Of a stretch of DNA of 13,473 nucleotides, positions 1 to 7,535 are shown one piece after another; the first letter of the stretch is position 1, and each line of letters starts with the position of its first letter. The notes beneath the pieces are model-generated. The model was not told where the DNA came from. It was given only the letters and a program-made list of their open reading frames with translations, and did not search any database. Position numbers and translations under genes: made by a program. Origin of the DNA: JBMNNU01 sp050942695 (lineage in GTDB: Bacteria > Chloroflexota > UBA6077); assembly GCA_050942695.1 (NCBI GenBank), contig JBMNNU010000069.1:1-13473 (forward strand), written 5' to 3'.

Positions 1-1298
1 AATGGCACGACGGTACCCCAGTTACCCCGGAGGATGTTAAGTTCAATATCGAATACCGCATGGAAAACGATCCACAATCGGGATGGATGAAGGATGTGCT
101 TGAATCCATCGACCTGGACGGGGATACCGTCACGATCAAGCTGAACAAGCCTTATGGTACCTTACTGGTGGAGTTCAATACCTACGTCGTTTTGCCAAAA
201 CATATCTGGGAAAAGGTGAACGACCCGCTCAATTATTCAGGCGAGGATGCCGCTATCGGATGCGGTCCCTACATACTCGAGAAGTTCGATCCGGGCGCCG
301 GGCTTCTCAGTTTCAAGGCGAATCCTGAATACCACAGTGGCAAGCCTTCTGTGGACAGGCTGGAGTTCCGGATTTACAAGAATGTAGACTCAATGACAAT
401 GGCATTGAGTAAGGGGGATGTAGACGTGATCTGGGATTACTCCGCCAGCATCCCCTACACCAGCGCAGAGGCTTTATCAAAAGTACCCGAGATAACGCTG
501 GCAACAGAGGTAGATATGGGGGTCCCGGTGGCCATGGGTTTCAACATGGCGAAGTATCCCACAAATGAGCTGACGTTTCGGGAGGCTATCAGCTACGCTA
601 TCAATTATCCCCAGATCGCTGAATTCATCTTCGCCGGGCACGGAAAGGTACCTACAGCGGCTTTCGTTCCACCCAGCATGCCCCTTCACGATGAGAAGCT
701 CCGGCCGATGCAGTTCGATCCAAATAGGGCAGCCAGCCTTTTGGAGTCCATTGGTTTGAAGGACGCCGATGGCGACGGTTTGAGGGAGACGCCGCAAGGG
801 GAAAAGGTAAGACTAACGTTGTTAACCAGGACCGACAGCGCCGCCATCTCCAGATCCGGCGAGCTAATACAGGGTTACCTGAGGGCGGTTGGTATAGATG
901 CTAGTTTGAAGGCGCTGGATTCGGCGACTTGGGTAGCACTGAAGGATAAGATGGATTACGACCTGGTACTATACCGGACCACTCCCTGGGGCATGCTTAT
1001 GCATGCAGGCTACGGCTCAGGATATTTCGATGCCAGGCGAACCGGCGCAGGTGTTCTCCACAACGTTGAGGATAAAAGCTATCTCGATTTATGTGACGAG
1101 ATGCTCCAGACAACAGACCCCGCCCTCTATCGAGAGTTGGCTCTTAGACTCCAACAGTATTATGCCGATCAACTGCCGAGTCTGGCCATAGCCTGGGGGG
1201 AGAATGTGTATCCTCATCGAGGCCCCTGGCAGGGGTGGGAGATGAATCAGATCAGTGGAGGGCTGGTAAACCGAGAAAGCTTCTTCTCGCTTCGGTAG
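1..1298 (+). CDS. ABC transporter solute-binding protein, family 5 (5' truncated)
   Basis: Extracellular substrate-binding subunit of a peptide/nickel-type ABC importer. It captures the ligand outside the membrane and hands it to the two permeases downstream. The reading frame is open from base 3, so the true start and signal peptide lie outside the window; 431 residues are visible. The first residues, WHDGTPVTPEDVKFNIEYR, are the hallmark of SBP_bac_5 proteins. Later features also fit: YILEKFDPG, a long central lobe, and the hinge-like AISYAINYPQIAEF. Bases 762-788 encode DADGDGLRE, a short calcium-binding-like loop often found at this place in family 5 binding proteins. The gene ends with TAG 54 bases before the first permease. 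Substrate cannot be read from the sequence; oligopeptide is the default guess for this family. Confidence 0.93.
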   Translation, partial: WHDGTPVTPEDVKFNIEYRMENDPQSGWMKDVLESIDLDGDTVTIKLNKPYGTLLVEFNTYVVLPKHIWEKVNDPLNYSGEDAAIGCGPYILEKFDPGAGLLSFKANPEYHSGKPSVDRLEFRIYKNVDSMTMALSKGDVDVIWDYSASIPYTSAEALSKVPEITLATEVDMGVPVAMGFNMAKYPTNELTFREAISYAINYPQIAEFIFAGHGKVPTAAFVPPSMPLHDEKLRPMQFDPNRAASLLESIGLKDADGDGLRETPQGEKVRLTLLTRTDSAAISRSGELIQGYLRAVGIDASLKALDSATWVALKDKMDYDLVLYRTTPWGMLMHAGYGSGYFDARRTGAGVLHNVEDKSYLDLCDEMLQTTDPALYRELALRLQQYYADQLPSLAIAWGENVYPHRGPWQGWEMNQISGGLVNRESFFSLR

Positions 1299-1352
1299 AG
1301 GAAACGCCGCAAGGCTGCTATTGAGGGGCTTTTTTGGTAGGAGAGTAAAGGA

Positions 1353-2306
1353 TTGAGGCTAGTTCATCGTAAGCTCGCCCGCTATTTGCTGGTGCTTCTG
1401 GCTATCCTGACGCTAAACTTCGCCCTGCCTCGTTTGATGCCAGGCGATCCGGCACTGAATCTAATGGGAGAGCACTTCGCTTACGATCCTGAAACGATAG
1501 ACGAGGTTAGATCCAAGCTAGGGCTGGAAGGTCCAGTGCATCTCCAATTTTTACGATATTTGGGAGATCTTGCACAGGGCGATTTAGGCTATTCCTTTAC
1601 CTTCAAACGCCCGGTAGCCGAGACGATTTGGATGCACCTGCCCTGGACGCTGCTTCTACTGATCCCGGCTGTGATTACCGGCGCTCTGATAGCGTTGGTG
1701 CTTGGAACTCTAGCGGGATGGCACCGGAATTCCCGCCTCGACTTGACCCTAAGCTCTGCTGCTTTGTTAGTCTATTCGATGCCCCATTACTGGATCGCCA
1801 TGCTGGTTGTAATGCTTTTCTCTTTTCGCCTCGGCCTATTCCCTCTTGCTGGGGCGTATTCAGGTAGCGTAGAGGGGGTTGAGTCGATTGCCGATCTGCT
1901 ATGGCATTTAGCCCTTCCGCTAGGAGTCGTTACCCTCTACAAAGCGTCCTACGATCTAGTAATCGTGCGGAATTCCGTGATAACCACCATGGCTGAGGAC
2001 CATGTTATCGCTGCCATGGCCAGAGGGGTGCCGCTTTCTGTGGTTCTGGTGAGGCATGTAGTGCGCAATTCCTTGGCACCACTCGTCACGGTCACCGCTC
2101 TGCAGTTCGGCAACATATTCGCCGGTGCGCTGCTTGTTGAGATCGTGTTCTCCTGGCCAGGTATGGGCACCATGATATTCGATGCAGTTGGGGGGCGAGA
2201 CTATCCACTATTGCAGGCGAGCTTCATGATTATCGCTGTGTGTGTGTTGGTTGCCAATATCGTTGCCGATTTTACCTATGCTCGGCTCGACCCGAGGATC
2301 AACTGA
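1353..2306 (+). CDS. ABC transporter permease, DppB/OppB type
   Basis: First inner-membrane permease of the importer, forming half of the translocation pore. It is 317 aa, normal for DppB/OppB proteins. An N-terminal membrane segment (about residues 9-27) is followed by the family motif RLMPGDPA. Several more hydrophobic segments follow, with the EAA-type loop that docks on the ATPase at about residues 221-245 (ARGVPLSVVLVRHVVRNSLAP). The start is TTG at 1353, chosen because AGGAGAG lies at 1339-1345 with seven bases between, and because the resulting N-terminus matches the family. The stop is one base before the ATG of the next permease. The substrate-binding gene lies directly upstream. Confidence 0.93.
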   Translation: MRLVHRKLARYLLVLLAILTLNFALPRLMPGDPALNLMGEHFAYDPETIDEVRSKLGLEGPVHLQFLRYLGDLAQGDLGYSFTFKRPVAETIWMHLPWTLLLLIPAVITGALIALVLGTLAGWHRNSRLDLTLSSAALLVYSMPHYWIAMLVVMLFSFRLGLFPLAGAYSGSVEGVESIADLLWHLALPLGVVTLYKASYDLVIVRNSVITTMAEDHVIAAMARGVPLSVVLVRHVVRNSLAPLVTVTALQFGNIFAGALLVEIVFSWPGMGTMIFDAVGGRDYPLLQASFMIIAVCVLVANIVADFTYARLDPRIN

Positions 2307-2307
2307 C

Positions 2308-3147
2308 ATGCGATCTCTATCAGCCTCCCTACCTGCAGGGAACGGTCTTCTGGGGTTGCTGCTGCTGACATCATTCATAGTGATTGCGCTTTTCGCACCC
2401 TTTCTGGCCCCTTTCGATCCGTGGCTCTCTTCCGCGCCCTACCTGGTGCCAAACCCACAGCATCTTCTGGGTACCAATGATATCGGCCAGGATATCCTGA
2501 GCGAACTGATATATGGAGCGAGGATCTCTCTCCTGGTCAGCTTTGGGGCGACTTCCGCTGCCATAGTCATCGGGATAGCGGTAGGCCTCGTGGCTGGGTA
2601 CTTCAGAGGCTGGGTGGACGATGCGATGATGGCGATTACCGACCTGTTCTTTGCCCTTCCCGGACTTCCGCTTGCGATCCTAATGGCAGCCTATTTGGGA
2701 CCTGGGATCGTAAATGTCGTTATCGTCATAGCAATCGTGAGCTGGCCTAGTACAGCGCGGGTGGTCCGGGCTCAGATACTCTCGTTGAGGGAGATGGGGT
2801 TCGTCGAGGCCTCCAGGGCGATCGGAGCGGGATATCGATGGACCATGCTGCGACACATCCTCCCTAACATTTCCACAGTGGTGCTGGCGAAGTTCGCTCT
2901 AACAGTGGGCAGCGCAATGCTGATGGAGGCGAGTTTAAGCTTTCTCGGGCTTGGAGACCCTACCGCGAAAAGCTGGGGGGGTATGCTGCGCTACTCCTTC
3001 TCTCGTGGCGGATTCATCAGGGATCTGTGGTGGTGGTACCTTCCACCGGGGTTGTGCATCGGGTTGTGCGTGCTGGGCTTCAGCCTCCTCAGCTTCTCTC
3101 TGACTGAAAGAGGAGACCCTAGATTGGATCGGATGCTCAAGAGATGA
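2308..3147 (+). CDS. ABC transporter permease, DppC/OppC type
   Basis: Second permease of the importer, pairing with the DppB-type protein. From ATG 2308 it is 279 aa, slightly short but normal. An in-frame ATG at 2242 would overlap the upstream gene by 65 bases and add a non-family N-terminus. The 2308 start is preferred because GAGG sits at 2294-2297 and the product then begins with the typical short tail and membrane segment ending in FAPFLAPFDPW. Family signatures include LLGTNDIGQDILSELIYGAR and the EAA-type loop EASRAIGAGYRWTMLRHILP. The ending ATGA at 3144-3147 overlaps the start of the first ATPase, indicating translational coupling. Confidence 0.93.
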   Translation: MRSLSASLPAGNGLLGLLLLTSFIVIALFAPFLAPFDPWLSSAPYLVPNPQHLLGTNDIGQDILSELIYGARISLLVSFGATSAAIVIGIAVGLVAGYFRGWVDDAMMAITDLFFALPGLPLAILMAAYLGPGIVNVVIVIAIVSWPSTARVVRAQILSLREMGFVEASRAIGAGYRWTMLRHILPNISTVVLAKFALTVGSAMLMEASLSFLGLGDPTAKSWGGMLRYSFSRGGFIRDLWWWYLPPGLCIGLCVLGFSLLSFSLTERGDPRLDRMLKR

Positions 3148-4124
3148 GCAATTTGCTGGACGTAAAAGACCTCTGGGTGCGTTTCGACACTCCACAGGGG
3201 GCTGTTGATGCCAATCGAGCGGTAACCCTGTCCGTCAATTACGGGGAAACCCTCGGTTTGATGGGCGAGAGCGGTTGCGGCAAGAGCGTCCTCGCCCTCT
3301 CTTTACTCAGGCTGCAGAATCCAGCCAGAATCATCCGCGGCAGTATTAGTTTGGAAGGGAGAGACCTGCTCCTGTTGAGCGAGCGGGAGATGCGGGCGGC
3401 GAGAGGTCGCCTCGTGGCGTTGATGCCTCAGGATCACGGTACATCCTTGAACCCCCTGCAGACCATCGGTACACACCTGTTCGAAGCGATAGCGGTAAGG
3501 GACGGCGTAAGGGGACTATGGAGGAACCTGTTTCCTTCTCGTAATGGCAAAGGAAATAGCGCCGAGCGGGCTATGGCCGCATTGCGATCTGTGGGATTTC
3601 ACTCGCCTGAGCGGATTATCGGAATGTATCCCCATCAACTGAGCGGGGGGATGAGACAGCGGGTGTTGATCGCCTTGATAGGGCTGTTGGAACCGAAGCT
3701 GGCAGTATGCGATGAACCGACGACAGCCCTGGATACGAGGGCGAAAAAAGAAGTAATGTATCAACTGTCTAGGTTGAAGGAGCATACATCCTTATTGCTG
3801 ATCAGCCACGACATTATGGCTTTACGAGCGCTGAGCGATCGCATCGCGGTCATGTATGCTGGCGCCATCGTCGAGGAGGGCAGCAGGGACGAAGTGCTCC
3901 TTGATCCCCTGCATCCTTATACTAGGGGATTGTTGTCTGCTCAGAGGTGCGACCGAGGGAACCCGCTAACGCCGATTCCCGGGGACTCCCCAGATCTGCT
4001 GCGAGTCCCCGAAGGTTGCGCCTTTCATCCCAGATGTCCAATTTCCGTGGAAGTGTGCCGTCTGAGGAAACCAACAGAACGCGCTATCGGAAAGAGAAGG
4101 GTGGCCTGCTATCTATATGATTGA
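3144..4124 (+). CDS. ABC transporter ATP-binding protein, DppD/OppD type
   Basis: Cytoplasmic ATPase that powers the importer together with the next gene product. All nucleotide-binding motifs are intact: Walker A GESGCGKS (residues 41-48), Q-loop glutamine 96 in MPQDHGTSLNP, signature LSGGMRQR (166-173), Walker B LAVCDE (186-191) and switch histidine 222 in LLISHD. The C-terminal oligopeptide-transporter extension (HPYTRGLL, about 257-264, to the end) carries cysteines 292, 298, 305 and 322 in the CAFHPRCP...C...C pattern. Recent structural work on a mycobacterial DppD assigns a [4Fe-4S] cluster to such cysteines; that it binds one here is inference. The start overlaps the permease stop by 4 bases, and the end overlaps the next ATPase by 8. 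Confidence 0.94.
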   Translation: MSNLLDVKDLWVRFDTPQGAVDANRAVTLSVNYGETLGLMGESGCGKSVLALSLLRLQNPARIIRGSISLEGRDLLLLSEREMRAARGRLVALMPQDHGTSLNPLQTIGTHLFEAIAVRDGVRGLWRNLFPSRNGKGNSAERAMAALRSVGFHSPERIIGMYPHQLSGGMRQRVLIALIGLLEPKLAVCDEPTTALDTRAKKEVMYQLSRLKEHTSLLLISHDIMALRALSDRIAVMYAGAIVEEGSRDEVLLDPLHPYTRGLLSAQRCDRGNPLTPIPGDSPDLLRVPEGCAFHPRCPISVEVCRLRKPTERAIGKRRVACYLYD

Positions 4125-4959
4125 GGTGAGAAATCTCACAGTTGAATTTAAACGGCAGGTGAAGCTGTTGGGAAGGCTCTGGGGGCAGCCTGATGGCGTC
4201 GTGAGAGCAGTCGACGACGTATCGCTGCATATTGGGAGGGGTGAAATTCTTGGCCTGGTGGGGGAGAACGGGTGCGGGAAAACCACTTTAGCTCGAGCAA
4301 TGTTGTGTTTGTGCCAAGCTACAGCAGGAAAAATTATATTCGATGGGCAAGATCTATCGTTGTTGGACTCCCAATCGCTAAAGCGATTACGCCGTAGAAT
4401 GCAGATACTTTTTCAAGATTCTAACTCCGCACTCGACCCGAGATTTTCCGTTCTGGAGTCGCTAAAGGAGCCTTTGGTGGTGCACGGCTTCTCTACATGG
4501 GAGATCAATCGAAGGGTAAGGGGCGCATTGGATCGAGTAGGTCTGACGAAGAGTCTGTTACCGCGAAGGCCGGTGGAGCTATCTGGAGGCCAGCGACAGC
4601 GGGTATGTCTAGCCAGAGCTCTTGTTCTGGAGCCGGAATTTTTAGTGTTAGACGAGCCACTCGCCGGATTAGACGTCAGCGTCGGAGCACAGCTTCTCAA
4701 ACTGCTGATGGAATTGCGTTCCGAACTTGGATTGTCCTATCTTTTCATTTCCCACGATTTGGGAAGTACTCTCTACGCTAGCGACCGAATCGCGGTGATG
4801 CGGCAGGGGCGGATAGTGGAATATCTGGATCCCGATCGTTATCCGGCAGGGGTAGAGCATCCTTATACGTTGGAACTATTCTCATATCTGGAGCGAACCC
4901 CGATTCTAGCGCATCGGCCATCAGATAAAGAGAAGCAAGCCCCAACGATCTACCGTTAG
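4117..4959 (+). CDS. ABC transporter ATP-binding protein, DppF/OppF type
   Basis: Second ATPase of the importer, completing the heterodimeric motor. It is 280 aa, somewhat shorter than typical DppF/OppF (about 320). Motifs: Walker A GENGCGKT (49-56), Q-loop glutamine 100 in ILFQDSNSALDPR, signature LSGGQRQR (155-162), Walker B FLVLDE (175-180) and switch histidine 213 in FISHD. The residues after the Q-loop read DSNSALDPR rather than the more usual DPYSSLNPR, a mild variation. The C-terminal tail keeps HPYT but ends soon after and lacks the cysteine cluster of its partner. ATG 4117 lies inside the end of the previous gene, so translation is probably coupled. It is the last gene of the operon; a hairpin follows at 5044. 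Confidence 0.93.
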   Translation: MIEVRNLTVEFKRQVKLLGRLWGQPDGVVRAVDDVSLHIGRGEILGLVGENGCGKTTLARAMLCLCQATAGKIIFDGQDLSLLDSQSLKRLRRRMQILFQDSNSALDPRFSVLESLKEPLVVHGFSTWEINRRVRGALDRVGLTKSLLPRRPVELSGGQRQRVCLARALVLEPEFLVLDEPLAGLDVSVGAQLLKLLMELRSELGLSYLFISHDLGSTLYASDRIAVMRQGRIVEYLDPDRYPAGVEHPYTLELFSYLERTPILAHRPSDKEKQAPTIYR

Positions 4960-5043
4960 TGATCACTACATAAGAAAGTAAATTGTTGGGATACCCGTGA
5001 CGCGAGCACTCTGGACCCGTTTTTAGCTGCATCCAGACCGATT

Positions 5044-5076
5044 GCAGGCGGGGGCACACGAGGTGCTCCCGCCTGC
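5044..5076. terminator. Hairpin between convergent genes, possible bidirectional terminator
   Basis: A 14-bp stem with one G-T pair and a 5-base loop (acgag): arms 5044-5057 and 5063-5076. It lies between the end of the rightward ABC operon and the end of the leftward PRC-barrel gene. On + it is followed by GTTTCC, a poor T tract; on - there is no T tract. Terminator function is inferred from position and stem strength. The rest of 4960-5110 shows nothing else clear. Confidence 0.55.
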
Positions 5077-5110
5077 GTTTCCGCGCGGTTGTACTGGCTG
5101 CGGGCTTTAG

Positions 5111-5800
5111 TTAAGCAGCCCGGCGGCCTCTCTCACCCTCTTCGCCCTCTTCGTGCACTTCCACGTCACCGTGGCGCTCGATGCGGGCCTCCTCCCTTCG
5201 GAGCTCCTCGGAAACGGTCTCCTCCTCTTCCTCTTCCATCTTTCCGACGTGAACTTCTCTCGTTATGACCGTTTCTTTCTCCGGAGTTATTTCTTCGTCG
5301 TACACCGGCACGGAGATAACGTCATCCTTGCCCTCACCTATGGGATGCTCGGCCGGCCTGGGTGTTACGGCTTCCTCCTCCACATAAACCTCCTCGTGAG
5401 AGGTAGGGACCCTCATGGTCTCTCTGTGGGAGATAACATCAATATCGACATCGACCTGGCCAACCTTCTCTCGGGTCCTGCGAACCCGAAGCCGCTCTTC
5501 CGCCAGAGGATAGGTCTTCTCCTCTCCCATCATCTCTTCTTCCCGGCGGAACATCGGTTGAGGTCGCGCCTCTGTTAATAGAAAAGGTTCGCCCTTTCTG
5601 ATGTCGATCCTATCGGCCGGATACCGTTTGCCGTTATCGAGGACGATCTCCGTTACTCGCCCCATATCAGTATCTAGTATCAACTCATCGACTTTGCCGA
5701 TGCGATTCCCGCTCTCGTCCATCAGCATGTGGCCGCGGATGTCGTCCTCTTTATCGACGAGCTCCCAATCTGGCAGTTGAGTTAATGGTTTCCTAGCCAT
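5111..5800 (-). CDS. PRC-barrel and DUF2382 (YsnF/AvaK-type) domain protein
   Basis: Protein of 229 aa with an N-terminal PRC-barrel (about residues 15-75; IRGHMLMDESGNRIGKVDEL and GKRYPADRIDI) and a C-terminal DUF2382 region (about 97-216). The latter has the usual charged beta-repeat pattern around EERLRVRR and VPVYDEEITPEKE. No signal peptide or membrane segment is visible, so it is probably cytoplasmic or peripheral. Families of this architecture are linked to general stress, but the biochemical role is unknown. An upstream in-frame ATG at 5818 exists; 5800 is preferred because GGAGGG lies 10 bases before it, while nothing suitable precedes 5818. The C-terminus has acidic runs and the motif RIERHGDVEVH (206-216), which recurs exactly in the protein at 6673-7404. 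It is divergent from that gene cluster. Confidence 0.88.
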   Translation of the reverse strand: MARKPLTQLPDWELVDKEDDIRGHMLMDESGNRIGKVDELILDTDMGRVTEIVLDNGKRYPADRIDIRKGEPFLLTEARPQPMFRREEEMMGEEKTYPLAEERLRVRRTREKVGQVDVDIDVISHRETMRVPTSHEEVYVEEEAVTPRPAEHPIGEGKDDVISVPVYDEEITPEKETVITREVHVGKMEEEEEETVSEELRREEARIERHGDVEVHEEGEEGERGRRAA

Positions 5801-5810
5801 CTTGTACTGT

Positions 5811-5816
5811 CCCTCC
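5811..5816 (-). promoter_or_regulatory. Ribosome binding site fixing the start of the PRC-barrel gene
   Basis: GGAGGG on the minus strand, complementary to the 16S 3' end in this window, 10 bases before the ATG at 5800. It lies inside the alternative longer reading frame starting at 5818, which argues for the shorter product. Confidence 0.65.
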
Positions 5817-6067
5817 ATTACCGTTTCAGCCTAGCCCTGGAACGCCGCGAGCATGGCGGCTACGGTGTGTCTGCGGCCAGGCTAATCCGTGTGCTTAGCC
5901 CCCTCCCCAAGGGACGAAGAGGCTTTCGGAATTAAACCCTGCATCCCTATTAATCCGGTTCAGCTTTTGTCGCCAAACCGTCCTGTCTGCCTCGCAAGTC
6001 CAGTGCCAGCCAATTGAGAGATGGGGATGGTTCATACAAACAGTCAGTTCGTGTAACAGTCCAATGC

Positions 6068-6127
6068 TGTAGCGTCGGGGCTCGTCCCCGACGAGGTACC
6101 ACGTCGGGCACAAGGCCCGACGCTACA
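6068..6127. repeat. 60-bp double-hairpin palindromic element (REP/MITE-like)
   Basis: Six-base outer arms TGTAGC (6068-6073) and GCTACA (6122-6127) enclose two separate hairpins. The first is GTCGGGG/CCCCGAC (6074-6080 and 6086-6092, loop ctcgt); the second is GTCGGGC/GCCCGAC (6103-6109 and 6115-6121, loop acaag). A 10-base linker (gaggtaccac) centred on GGTACC joins them. The whole is close to a perfect palindrome and could fold as a three-way junction on either strand. The compact symmetric build resembles dispersed REP- or MITE-type elements. Only one copy is in this window, so the repeat nature is inferred. Confidence 0.65.
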
Positions 6128-6232
6128 TTGTAACTCGTGCCGTGAACCATGCCCCGTAGACAGCGCAATGGCACGAGAAGTGCGACCGCCCAGCGGGCAA
6201 GCTAGAGCATTCTGAATACAGGAGGGCTATAC

Positions 6233-6664
6233 GTGGAAGAGCGTTTCGAGCGCGACGACGCCGAGCGCACTCTGGAATTGCGGGAGGAGCGACTGGTCGC
6301 CCGTCGGGAACCGCATCAGATCGGCGAAATAATCGTTCGCAAGGAAGTCGACGAAGTCCCCGCCCAAGTTGAGGTCGAAGCCCTTCGCCAGGAGGTGGAG
6401 ATAGAGCGAGTACCGATAGGGCGCGAGGTCAGTGAGCGGACCTCTCCGCGGGAGGAGGACGGTACTCTGGTAGTCCCGATATACGAAGAAAAGCTGATGG
6501 TGGTCAAACGGCTGGTGCTTAAGGAAGAGTTGAGGATCCGGAGGCGGGAAGTCGCTCGGAAACAGCGCTTCGAGGAAAGGGTGCGCAAGGAGCGTGTGGT
6601 GGTGGAGGATCCGGATAAAACCGGCGCCGTACACGAGCACTATGCCTCAGGGAAAGCGAGGTAA
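6233..6664 (+). CDS. DUF2382 (YsnF/AvaK-type) domain protein
   Basis: Protein of 143 aa made almost entirely of the DUF2382 domain. Two half-repeats are visible: residues 13-67 (LELREERLVARRE through RVPIGREV) and 80-125 (VVPIYEEKLMVVKR through VRKERVVVED), each a charged beta-strand-rich pattern. There is no signal peptide or membrane segment. Family members occur in stress-linked loci; no enzymatic activity is known. The start is GTG 6233, supported by AGGAGG at 6220-6225 seven bases upstream. It heads a run of five closely spaced rightward genes and faces the divergent PRC-barrel plus DUF2382 gene, suggesting shared control of related proteins. Confidence 0.85.
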   Translation: MEERFERDDAERTLELREERLVARREPHQIGEIIVRKEVDEVPAQVEVEALRQEVEIERVPIGREVSERTSPREEDGTLVVPIYEEKLMVVKRLVLKEELRIRRREVARKQRFEERVRKERVVVEDPDKTGAVHEHYASGKAR

Positions 6665-6672
6665 CCGGTATC

Positions 6673-7404
6673 GTGCAGCCATCTACACAACCGCGGGTCG
6701 TAGTTGGATTCTTCGCCCATACAGGCCAGATGAAGGAGGCCAAGGAGCACCTCCACAGGGCTGGATTTCCGGAAGAGCGGATCACTGTTCATGAAGGAGA
6801 AGGTCGACAAAACAGGGGACTGCTCATTGGTGTCGCGGTCGGCGCGATACTGGGCGTTATCGCGGGCATAATCGTTGCAGGGCGCATGGCGGGAATGAGG
6901 TTGAGTAGTTTCCGCTTCGATTCCTCGCGAATGTTACCCGGTGCGATGATAGGAGCCGTGTTTGGCAGCCTGATAGCTGCTATTGGAAAGATGGCTCAAG
7001 GCAAAGAAACAACTGTCTTTGAAGCCGAGAAGCTACCGGAAGATCTGAACGCGTTAATCGTCGATGCAGGAGATAGATATGGCTGGGCGGAGGAGATACT
7101 CCGCAACGAAGGCGCCTACCGGATCATACACCGATACCCGGAATGGAGAACCGGCTATACCGGGTTAGGGCAGGCTTTTGAGGCTGGGAATGAGATTCGG
7201 ATACCGGTGTTTGAGGAAAAGGTGGAGGTTGAAAAGGTTCCGGTGGTAGCCCAGCAACTCCGCGTCAGAAAGCGCAAGGCGGGCGAAATCAAAGAGATCT
7301 CGGATGTCGTCAAAGGTGAGGCCGTCAGGATTGAGCGCCATGGTGACGTGGAGGTGCACCTATTTCCAAAGGAGAGGAGTCCTTTCGATGAGGGTAATCA
7401 CTAG
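6673..7404 (+). CDS. YflT-like/glycine-rich membrane-segment/DUF2382 fusion protein
   Basis: A 243-aa modular protein. Residues 8-40 (VVVGFFAHTGQMKEAKEHLHRAGF...) resemble the N-terminus of YflT/GSP17M-type general stress proteins, in which a residue-spacing helix follows a beta strand. Residues 48-75 and 88-109 are glycine-rich hydrophobic stretches of glycine-zipper type that may insert in or lie on the membrane. Residues 175-229 form half a DUF2382 unit (RIPVFEEKVEVEKVPVV...) ending in RIERHGDVEVH (219-229), identical to the tail of the divergent PRC-barrel protein. The start GTG 6673 is 8 bases after the previous stop, with a weak GAGG some 10 bases upstream, so coupling is likely. The end overlaps the next gene by 17 bases. 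Confidence 0.8.
   Translation: MQPSTQPRVVVGFFAHTGQMKEAKEHLHRAGFPEERITVHEGEGRQNRGLLIGVAVGAILGVIAGIIVAGRMAGMRLSSFRFDSSRMLPGAMIGAVFGSLIAAIGKMAQGKETTVFEAEKLPEDLNALIVDAGDRYGWAEEILRNEGAYRIIHRYPEWRTGYTGLGQAFEAGNEIRIPVFEEKVEVEKVPVVAQQLRVRKRKAGEIKEISDVVKGEAVRIERHGDVEVHLFPKERSPFDEGNH
7375..7379 (+). promoter_or_regulatory. Ribosome binding site fixing the start of the 48-aa gene
   Basis: AGGAG, part of a longer AAAGGAGAGGAG purine run at 7368-7379, stands 8 bases before ATG 7388. It decides this start over an in-frame ATG at 7304 deep inside the upstream gene and over ATG 7442. Confidence 0.65.
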
Positions 7405-7534
7405 CATACCAGGCAGGTTCCGATGCTTGGTCCGGCAAAATATGAATATTGCGCTGACTCAGGCGTTGGTCTTAGGTCTCGCGCTCGGGTTCATTTTACA
7501 ACGAGGTCTCTTCAGGAGCCGACAGGAGAAGTAA
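7388..7534 (+). CDS. Small single-pass membrane peptide, 48 aa, unknown function
   Basis: Unrecognised small gene. From ATG 7388 it encodes 48 residues: a basic N-terminal stretch (residues 1-18), one hydrophobic segment (about 21-37, IALTQALVLGLALGFIL) and a basic tail RGLFRSRQEK. This suggests a single membrane helix. Support for being real: a strong ribosome binding site 8 bases upstream, a 17-base overlap with the previous gene, and a TAA one base before the ATG of the next gene, whose own AGGAG lies inside this frame. Without it there would be an unexplained 130-base hole in an otherwise gap-free operon. A start at ATG 7442 giving 30 aa is the alternative. Confidence 0.62.
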   Translation: MRVITSIPGRFRCLVRQNMNIALTQALVLGLALGFILQRGLFRSRQEK

Positions 7535-7535
7535 T

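Larger units (their letters stand above)
5801..6232. other. Divergent intergenic region with hairpins, no gene seen
   Basis: A 432-base gap between the leftward PRC-barrel gene and the rightward DUF2382 operon; it must hold the promoters of both. Contents: a GCCGC/GCGGC hairpin at 5844-5860, which would lie in the leader of the leftward gene; the 60-bp double-hairpin element at 6068-6127, loosely framed by ATGGTTCA (6027-6034) and TGAACCAT (6143-6150); and CTCGTGCC (6134-6141) facing GGCACGAG (6170-6177). Short open frames here have no ribosome binding site or family look. I could not find a convincing sigma-70 promoter on either strand. A leftward TTGGCG with ATTAAT 16 bases on, near 5950-5980, is a weak candidate. 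Confidence 0.6.

Noticed and set aside
1299..1352. Terminator between the binding protein and first permease, suggested by a T6 run at 1330-1335
   Set aside because: Only a 3-bp GCC-GCAA-GGC stem lies upstream and it is not adjacent to the T run; the genes belong to one operon by function.
5153..5578. A 141-aa rightward open frame opposite the PRC-barrel gene
   Set aside because: It is an antisense shadow of the acidic DUF2382 region with no family resemblance or ribosome binding site.
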